The notes beneath the pieces are model-generated. The model made no database searches, was not told the origin of the DNA, and saw only the letters and a program-made list of their open reading frames with translations. From Zoroaster sp. YZ-2022 (lineage: Eukaryota; Echinodermata; Asteroidea; Forcipulatida; Zoroasteridae): a stretch of 64,000 bases of DNA. Both the position numbers and the translations under genes were made by a program. The DNA lies in assembly GCA_029582265.1 (NCBI GenBank), contig CM055830.1, forward strand, positions 23,730,163 through 23,794,162. Direction: 5' to 3'. Positions 56,440-64,000 of this stretch are shown one piece after another (the stretch's first letter is position 1; each line of letters begins with the position of its first letter).

Positions 56440-57660
56440 GGAAATTTTTCTGCTCAAAAAGGCAGATTAAGCTTTTTTCAGGGAAAAAAAGGTTTGTCAA
56501 CAAATTTGCTTTTTTTAGCGGTTAGTAGGTCATTGAATTAAAAATGATTCAACTTAGGTCCGAATCATGAGACAATTTGGGACGCTTTTTAAAAGCGGGG
56601 ATTTTTGGGGATTTAAGAAAGAAAACTTTAACGGAGACACAAGGAAGAATCTGAATTTCACGCTGACCCCGGTACCCCGGCCCAAGCCGCCGGGAATTTG
56701 TGGTTCACTGATCAATTGGGCACCCCGATTTTAGAAAACGCCCCAAATTTGTCAACAAATTTGCCATTATTTCAGCGGCTTCATTGTTATTGAAATTAAG
56801 TGACAACTTATGGTCCGAATCGGACAGTTTTGGGATTAAAAAAAGCAGATTTTTTGGGGGATTTTTAAAAATCTCAAGGGGAAATCATATTTGTAAAATG
56901 AAGTCTAAATTTGTTTAAAAAATTTGCTATTATTTTTTGCGGTTTTTTTGGTCATTGAACAAGACATGATTCAACTTTTTCCGAATTGACAATTTTGGGG
57001 GTTTTAAAAAAAAGGCCAGACAAGGATTTAAGAAAGAAATCTTTTAAAATGAGACAAGGAAAATTGGGACACGCTGGGACCAAATTTTTGGGGCGAACGT
57101 CCCCGGGGACCCTGTGGTTCACTGATCGAAAAGCACCGATTGAGAAAGAGTTCAATTCAACAAAAGATTATTTTAGGTTTATGTATGTTATTGAATTAAG
57201 ACATGATTCAACTATGGTCCATATCAGAGACAGTTTTTAGAATAAAAGTTTGGATTTTTTTTGGGAAGGGTTTTTTAAAATCTCTACAGAAATTAAAAGT
57301 AAAGGAAGTTTAAATTTGTTAACAAAATTTTTCATTATTTCTTAGCGCTTTATGTAGGTCATTGAAAATTCAAGACAATTCAACTTATTCCAATATCATA
57401 AAAGGGACGTTTTAAAAGTTCAGGGTTTTTTTTCGGGTTTTTAAAAAAGAAATCTTTAACCGGGGACACAAGGAATGAACTGAATTGGAAAAATCCCTTT
57501 AATTTACCGGATGCGCGCTCGGCCGGGGAATCCTTTTGATCATATTGGGCATGTATTGAGAAGAGTCTCAAATTTTTTTAACAAATTTGCCTTTTTTTTA
57601 CGGTTATGTATGTTATTGAAAAAACAAGGATGATTCGATTTTTAACTCAGCTATCATAAC
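56440..57660. repeat. Degraded tandem repeat, four to five copies
   Basis: TTTGTCAACAAATTTGC, a GGTCATTGAAxTxAAGACA word and TGATTCAACTTxGGTCCGAAT recur near 56495, 56745, 56910, 57160, 57320 and 57570. GAAATCTTTAACGGxGACAC and CTGTGGTTCACTGATC recur between them. Confidence 0.6.
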
Positions 57661-59159
57661 ACAATTTTGTAAATTTAATCTTTCCCCGAATAAAGAAAAC
57701 TGAAATAAATAAAAAATGAATTGTTGGGGAAAGAAATTTTTTTTTTAAGAAAACAATTTTGAACAAGAATTCGCCTGGCTCCTTTCCAATGTACTACCCC
57801 CAAATAGCACCAGGGGATGATTTATGGAAACGCTGTGTGTGAAACCAATTTATTATACATTTTTTACGGTTTTTATAATTTAATCAGATTATTATTTTTT
57901 TGATGTAATAACAATCAAGAGCACCTATTTGCCGAGGTTTGATGTCCTTTTTCATCTCATGTAAAAAACCTAATTTGATGGCACTATGTTTTATAAGGAT
58001 TGTTTTATTATTTAAGACTAAGATGTTTAAAGCACAGTTCCATGGAGAAGAACAAAAAAGCCGCTTTGTAATAATTATTGTTATCCCCAATGACAAACCG
58101 CAAGGGATTAAACTTGCATATAAATCATCAATATAAACTTTAAACACTATTTAGCATCGCTTTTTAACGTGCTGACTAGGCCAAAAGCTTTATATTTAGG
58201 GGAACTTTTGATGTTCAGTTTCCGTTTATATTTTCAAAAAATAGGCCCACCCCAAAAATTTTTTCAAGTGAAAAACCAAATCATTAAGAAAACATGAATC
58301 ATGGAGGAAGGAACCCCGATAATGACATCAAGTGGTAATGTTTAAGATCCGGAAATAAAAAGGGCAGGGTGGGCGTGTAATTGTTACGGGGGTTCCCGCC
58401 GCCGCGCACATGGTCGCTGGTAATCGGCGGATGCATTTTGAACGCACAGAGGTCACCGTAATGATTAACAACGTTTTAATGGCGGGGCCTCAAAGTAGGG
58501 AAGACCCAAAAAACGACGTTGAATCGATATATCGCAAAAAATAAACCTCACCGGTTCATAAACAATAAATAAAAAATTTGCAAACAAAAAAACACGAGAC
58601 CACCTTTGCCAAAGTCCTGCCGGGGTTAAGAGGGGTTTTTTGGGTGCCAGAATTGTGTTTTCTAGAGTTCAGTTTTAAATTTTAAACATTTCACAGTTAC
58701 ATTTATTGTTAACAACAAGGCCTACTGTATTTTCCTCTCCAAAGAAAACCCAAAAAAAGAATGGGGGGCCCCATCGTGGGGAAAAGATCAGCGCAAATTG
58801 CAATGCAAAAAAACCGCCCGGCCGAAAAGAATTTTTCACAACCAAAACCCTGGAGTGGAGGAAGAAAAAACCAACAGTACCGTATGTTTTTGGTTTTTTC
58901 CATCCAAGAGGGAATCAAACAAAAAGGAACAATGGGGAGGATAACTTTCCTTGATTGTTAATATTTGGGCCCCAACTGAGGGGTTCACCCCCCCAGCCAC
59001 CCAGGCCAAAGAAAACAAAAAATTTGTTTAACGGTTTACGGGGATTTACGGTGCCCCACACCGTGAATGGCGAGCCGGGAAAATTAGGGAAAAGGGACCC
59101 CCCACACGGGGATTCACGGAGGGGATGTTCAAAGGCGTTATGTAACAATGGCCTAGTGA

Positions 59160-59360
59160 GAGGGGGATTTAGGTTTTTAAGCAAAGGCCTAGGGGTTGGG
59201 GAAAGGGTTTGGGTTTTTAAGCAAGGGGCCCAGGAGTTAGGGAAAGGGTTCAGGTTTTTGTAAGCAAAAATTTGGGGGTTTGGGGATTTTAAAAAAGGGC
59301 CTAGGGGGTTAGGAAGGATCCCGGTTATTTTAAAAGGGCCAGGGGGTTTGGTTTAAAAAC
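59160..59360. repeat. ~48-bp tandem repeat (AGGTTTTTAAGCAAAGGCCTAGGGGTT)
   Basis: Four units of GGGTTTAGGTTTTTAAGCAA followed by GGCCTAGGGGTTxGGGGAAA, each altered by small indels, lie end to end. Confidence 0.65.
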
Positions 59361-59639
59361 GCCTATGTAAATTGTTTTAAATGGTGACAACTTTTAGGAA
59401 AAAAAGGAAAAAGAGGGGGGTTAAAAAATTATTTATGATGCAGGGACATGGTAGTAAAATTTTGGGGAAGCTTCCTATTCTACAGGGAAAAAAGAAAATT
59501 TAAAACAAAATTATAAAATAAACGAACTGAATATGCATATATCTTTAACCCGAGGTAAATTTAAAAACCATCATTTTCCTATTGAAAACCATCTATAACC
59601 AGCATCAATGTGGTTGTTTTGTTCACCATGATTAACCCC

Positions 59640-60725
59640 CCTGGTGTTATAGTGGCAGAAATGGTCAAAACTAGTCAACGCTTTTACTGTTCACCCAAAT
59701 GTGCAAAGGGGGTTTTTGATTTTTATTTTTTTACCCTGAACAATACCAACGCTTAATTTCCCAGTCAAAACTTTACCTTTTGACCTGTAAAAGTACTTAT
59801 TTTTTTACAAATAGACATGACTGCCCTTTACCGGAAGTTTTTTTCCCGTCCAGACGTAACACTGTGGATGATGAGGGCTACGGGGGCCACGATCATCCAG
59901 CCGCCTGTGGCCAGACATTTCTGAGAGGCAACCAAAAAAAAATGATTAATTCAAGAAATGAATGAGAAAATGGTTTTTTAGGTTGACGAATTTTGGGGTG
60001 ATAACCCGAACCCCTGCTAAGGGTTCTAGCTGGCCAATCACCATCGGGTCGAGGGGGGGAGGGGTGGGAAAAGGGGGGGTCCCCACCCCTTTAATTATGA
60101 TTTTTTTTAAAATACAAAATAAAAAATTAATTAAAAAAACAATTTGGCCCCCTAAAATAAAAAATTATTATTTTATCATTAAAAATAGGGGTTGTTGTTC
60201 AAAATATTTGTTGAAATTTTTCCGGGGGTGACTTTTTCAAAAAAATATTACCGCCTTCCTTTTATAAATATTTTTTGGTTTTACCTTTTTTTTATATAAA
60301 AATAGCCCCTTGAGTACTTATCCTTGTGTTCCAGTTCAAGTTCTAGCGGGAGTTCCCCCACGGCAAAAAATCAGGAAATTACGCTAAATAGAAATGAAAT
60401 CCAATTCGTTGTTATATAACAATAATTATGTTATAGGGGGGCGTAAAGGGTCAGGGGGGTGATGATATTCATTTTTTTTTTTAGTCGAACGACGGGCCCT
60501 GAAGGGAAACAATATTATCCTCAAACGGATTTTCGCATTTCCCCCCCACTATTGTTTCACTTTTGTGGAAGTATAGAGGTCAAAAACCCGTCAACTGCCT
60601 GTTTTGATTTTCCCAAAAGTGCAAACAGGGCATTTTTTCTTTTTACGTCATTTTTACCACCCCCAACAATACCCAGAAATGTTTACCAGTCAAAACGGTT
60701 GACTATTTTTACCTGTAAATGTACT
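59640..60725. repeat. Direct repeat pair ~950 bp apart
   Basis: 59648-59790 and 60590-60722 share GTGxxAGxxATGGTCAAAA, GTCAACGCTTTTxTTxTxxC, GTGCAAAxxGGG and AACAATACC...CCAGTCAAAAC...ACCTGTAAAxGTAC. Between them the sequence is AT-rich with no supportable gene. Confidence 0.55.
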
Positions 60726-62589
60726 TTCCGTAAGGTTTTTCAATGTTTGACTTTTTTAAATACTGATATACCTTGGCAAGTTTGTATATAACATTTTACC
60801 CAGTAGAGGAGAATTAACAATTAAAATTAAAAAATCTTTTAATGCAAGTTCCAAGGGGCGTTTTAAGGTAATAAAAAAGTTACTCCAAAGTTGCTTCAAA
60901 AGCCGGTTCTGATATTTCTTTTCTTCAAAAACCCTAACCATTTAGCAATAATTTTTGAATATCGATAATCACGATATTATGTATCCCACCCCAGTGTCAG
61001 GGGAATGGGGTAGAAAGAATACTGATAGCAGTCAATGCAAAAATTATCTGGTAATGGGATTTTTTACGACTTAGCCGAAATTTATCAAGGAGGGCAAACA
61101 TTTTATTTGAAAAAAGAGACCCCGGGAAAAATTTTCCCCAAAAATTTTTGATTGAGGTTTTGGGCCCCCCCCCCCTCCTTTTTAAACCCCCTATTGGTTT
61201 AACAATCAAAGACACTCAAAATTTAGTAACCCCAACCCAACTTTTGTGCACCAAAAAAAGGGGCATGTGGCTGTCATGGAGGGGGTCAAAACCAAAAAAC
61301 CCCCACGTATATGAGTTGTTTTTAACTTATGGCAAACAGCTCTGTGTGACTTCAGAAAACTTAATGGGGACAAAAAGGGGTTTGACTTTTCCACTAACTT
61401 ATGTAGGATACATGATGCAATGTGAACAAGGGGAAGCAACCAAAAAAACTCAAGGACCCGTTGCGGGGTTTGGGGCCAACAGCCTGGGCATAGGAGGGTT
61501 AAGGAAAGAAGGGGCAAATTTTGCGGGTGCAGTATAGAAACTTGACAGACCGAATGGGGGGACCGAAAAAGGGGGACTTATTCCCAAATTTACAGCACGT
61601 ATTGAAAAAAAAAAGAGTTCCGGGGCATCTGTATCTCAAAAAAACCCCCCTGAAAACCTTTTTTGACAAAAGAGAGGAGAGAAAACCAACTTTTTTGGGA
61701 CAGCATTCAGTAAGTGGTTGAGAAAACAGCCCGAATGAAAATTACATAAACATTTTTACCTTTGGGAGAGGAATTTCCATTTTTAATTTTGGGGTTTTTT
61801 ATTTTTGGGTTTTATTTTTTGGGTTGACCTGTGCGGGAAACAGGCCCAAAAACATACTTTTTACATGAACTTCACTTTTATATCTTCCATGTAAAATTAT
61901 TTTTAATAAAAGCAAATGAATTTATATATTTTACCATTTTATTTATTGTTTGAACCTATTAAAAATTTTTATTTTAGAATTTAAAAAATGAAGGATAAAC
62001 CGGGTTGGAAATTGAAATTTTTCCCCGAGAATATCCTGAAAATTTTAACCTGGTTATAAATTCTCTTTTTCTAAAAATTGCGATATTGAAAAAACCAAGA
62101 CTTACTATTATAATTTTAGCAACTTTGCTGAAAAGGGTTTTTTTTTCTCAAAAGATATTTTATACGCATTTTGTGAAGATTTCATAAATGTGTTTAAAAA
62201 ACCCACTTTTTGTTTAATATAAGCAGGTGTAAAAGCAGGTGTATAACAGGTGTATGACCTGGGTAAAAGTTCACCTCTGTAAGGTGGCTAGGGTGCGGTG
62301 AAGGAATTGAACATGATTGCCTCGCTTATCATTTACTGCCTTTGATAACCCGTAAAGCGACTGATAAGATTCCATGAGCCCTTTATAACCCCAAAAGCCA
62401 ACCCGAAAAAAAGAAGAAAAAAAAAAACGAAACAAAACTTCCAGCGTGTACATGTATATACAACCTGAGGACGGGAGCTCCATTGGTATTTTCTGTTTTT
62501 ACAATATCAAGATGACCATCCCATTAATTATTGTTTGAAACCACTGAACGCCACCATTTCACAATAGAAATATTACTGTTAAATGTAGT

Positions 62590-63765
62590 TAAACCCAACT
62601 AAATGATTTCGAGACACAAATGATTTGAGAGCACAAAATGATTTCGAAGGACAATATATATTTTAGGCATCAAATAACTTATTTCGAGTGCACGAATGAT
62701 TTCAGTTACGAAATATTATATTTCAGTGCACAAGCTTGATTAAAAGTAAAATCATTTCGTGCACGAAATGATTTCAAGTGCACAAATATTATATTTCGAG
62801 TCCCTAAATGATTTCAGTCCGAAATGATTTCTGACACGAATGATTTCGGTGCACGAAATATTATATTTTGAGTGCACGAAATGATTGAAAGCACGAATGA
62901 TTTTGAGTGCACGAAATATTATATTTCGAAGCTCAAGTTTGATTGAGCACAAAATCATTTCAAGCCACGAAATGATTTCAAGTGCACAAAATATTATATT
63001 TCGAGTGACGAATGATTTCAAAAGTACAAATGATTTCGAGTAAATATTATATTTTGAGTGCACAATGATTCGAGTGCAAATGATTTGAGTACGAAATGAA
63101 TTGAGGACGAAATGAATCTGAAGTCCTAAATATTATATTTTGAGTGCCGAAATGATTTGAATGCACAATGATTTCGATGACAAAATGATTTCGAGGCACG
63201 AAATAACTTTGAGTGCACTAATGATTCTGTAATGAATGATTTCGAGTCAAAATGTTTTAGGCACGAATGATTTCGAGTCAAAATGCAGAATAACTTATTT
63301 CAGTGCACAATGATTTTGAGTGACAATGATTGAGGCAAAAAATTATTTCGAGTGCACGAAATGTTTCGAGGCAGTAAATAATGCACGAAATGATTTTGAG
63401 AGCACGAAATGATTTCGAGTACGTAAATGATTTCGAGTGCACTAAATATATTTCAGGCACGAATGATTCATGCAAATAACTTATTTCGAGTGCACGAAAT
63501 GATTTCGAGTGCCTAAATGTTTCGAGTGCCAAATATATTATATCTAGTGACGAATATTATATTTCTAGGCACGAAATGATTTCGATGCCGAAATATATTA
63601 TATTTCGAGTGCCGAATATATATATTTCGAGTGCACGAAATGATTTTGAGAGCACAAATGATTTGGTAGCACGAATGATTTCAAGTGCCTAAATAAAAAC
63701 ACAAATTATTCTTCCACGTAAATTTGTTTTCACATATGTCCCTTTAGGGTGGCTCCGTAGTAAAT
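62590..63765. mobile_element. Long foldback-type element with CGAAATGATTTCGAGTGCA array
   Basis: About 1.1 kb of degenerate 18-24-bp units (GTGCACGAAATGATTTCGA, GAAATATTATATTTCGAG) ends at 63765 with TATGTCCCTTTAGG...GGCTCCGTA, the same terminus as the element at 9158-9560. The left terminus is not recognisable. ORFs on the minus strand (LEIISCTEI repeats) are artefacts. Confidence 0.75.
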
Positions 63766-64000
63766 ATCCCTAATCAATTAAATTATTGAAGATATTAGAC
63801 TTTAATGTGTATTTCACTGAAAATTTAATACCTTTGGGACACTTAAAACATATCAGATTTAATAATCTATGACATTTTGGCTTTCACCATCAATTTATTA
63901 AAATATTCACTATTAACGGATAAACCCATTTGCCAGGGTGACAATATCGTAAATTGCAATATGATGTTCACACTAACTGCACTGAAATTCAATAATCTAT
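63766..64000. other. AT-rich flank, nothing recognised
   Basis: No ORF, repeat or regulatory signal is supported here. Confidence 0.5.

Larger units (their letters stand above)
54600..62230. other. Low-quality consensus region with inflated homopolymer runs
   Basis: Runs of A, T, G and C of length 4-10 become far more frequent than elsewhere (for example CCCCGGGAAAAATTTTCCCC near 61119, GGGGTTTTAAAAGGGGT-like strings near 55190). Recognisable repeats inside are eroded by indels. This is what unpolished or misassembled long-read consensus looks like. None of the ORFs here should be annotated. Confidence 0.7.

Noticed and set aside
61490..61502. GCATAGGAGGG|TTAA as a second piggyBac right end
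   Set aside because: It matches the MITE terminus, but no convincing left partner was found and it lies in suspect consensus, so it is not listed as a feature.
54744..61721. Dozens of 60-130 aa ORFs
   Set aside because: They lie in low-quality homopolymer-rich consensus and have Phe/Lys/Gly-biased composition.
62752..63532. Minus ORFs with LEIISC/KSF repeats
   Set aside because: Translations of the CGAAATGATTTCGAG array.

Overview
This window is eukaryotic. It has spliceable exons, GT/AG introns, CCAAT/TATA-type promoters, microsatellites and many kinds of transposable element, and no operons or Shine-Dalgarno sites. The AT-rich composition, the mix of DIRS-like, CR1/L2-type LINE, piggyBac and tRNA-derived SINE elements, and frequent TAGGCCTA-type words suggest a marine invertebrate, most plausibly a non-vertebrate deuterostome such as an echinoderm. 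That placement is inference. A 500-base run of N (37649-38148) shows it is a draft scaffold.

Layout. 1-9150: non-coding, dominated by tandem arrays of a ~147-bp repeat, each copy holding a paired ETS-like motif, arranged inside a larger duplicated block of ~4.07 kb. 9158-9560: a palindromic foldback element, with a larger relative at 62590-63765. 11494-11617: a long perfect-looking hairpin. 11981-12053: a tRNA-like sequence with a T-run. 12646-13876 (minus): a JmjC/cupin_8 protein gene with one frameshift and a substituted iron-ligand position. 15230-19047 (minus): a DIRS-like retrotransposon (gag and RT) split by a 1.48-kb insertion flanked by TGTGAC. 19093-23112 (plus): a nearly complete but frameshifted CR1/L2-type LINE. 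24.9-28.6 kb: diverged repeats, a promoter-like CCAAT/palindrome segment and a GC-rich hairpin. 28696-31072: an element with long terminal inverted repeats and no transposase. 32868-37080: a piggyBac-type element with its TTAA-CCC end, a two-exon transposase with an acidic 19-residue repeat, and frameshifts. 38948-41530: microsatellite and 33-bp minisatellite.

41.7-48.2 kb: the main hidden gene. Five short exons on the minus strand, too short to appear as long ORFs, together read as an indoleamine 2,3-dioxygenase (IDO-family) gene. They include the segment carrying the predicted haem-proximal histidine. Its introns are filled with SINE copies, a CR1 3' end, a C-rich element and a MITE. Most exons contain small indels, so the gene is either decayed or the draft sequence has homopolymer errors.

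49.6-52.6 kb: a SINE, another 147-bp array block and a piggyBac-derived MITE (TTAA-CCCTCCTATG...). 54.6-62.2 kb: a stretch with abnormal homopolymer runs that looks like badly polished consensus; no gene can be trusted there. Overall the window holds two host-type genes (JmjC protein, IDO) in a dense transposon landscape. I found no clear novel defence or biosynthetic system.
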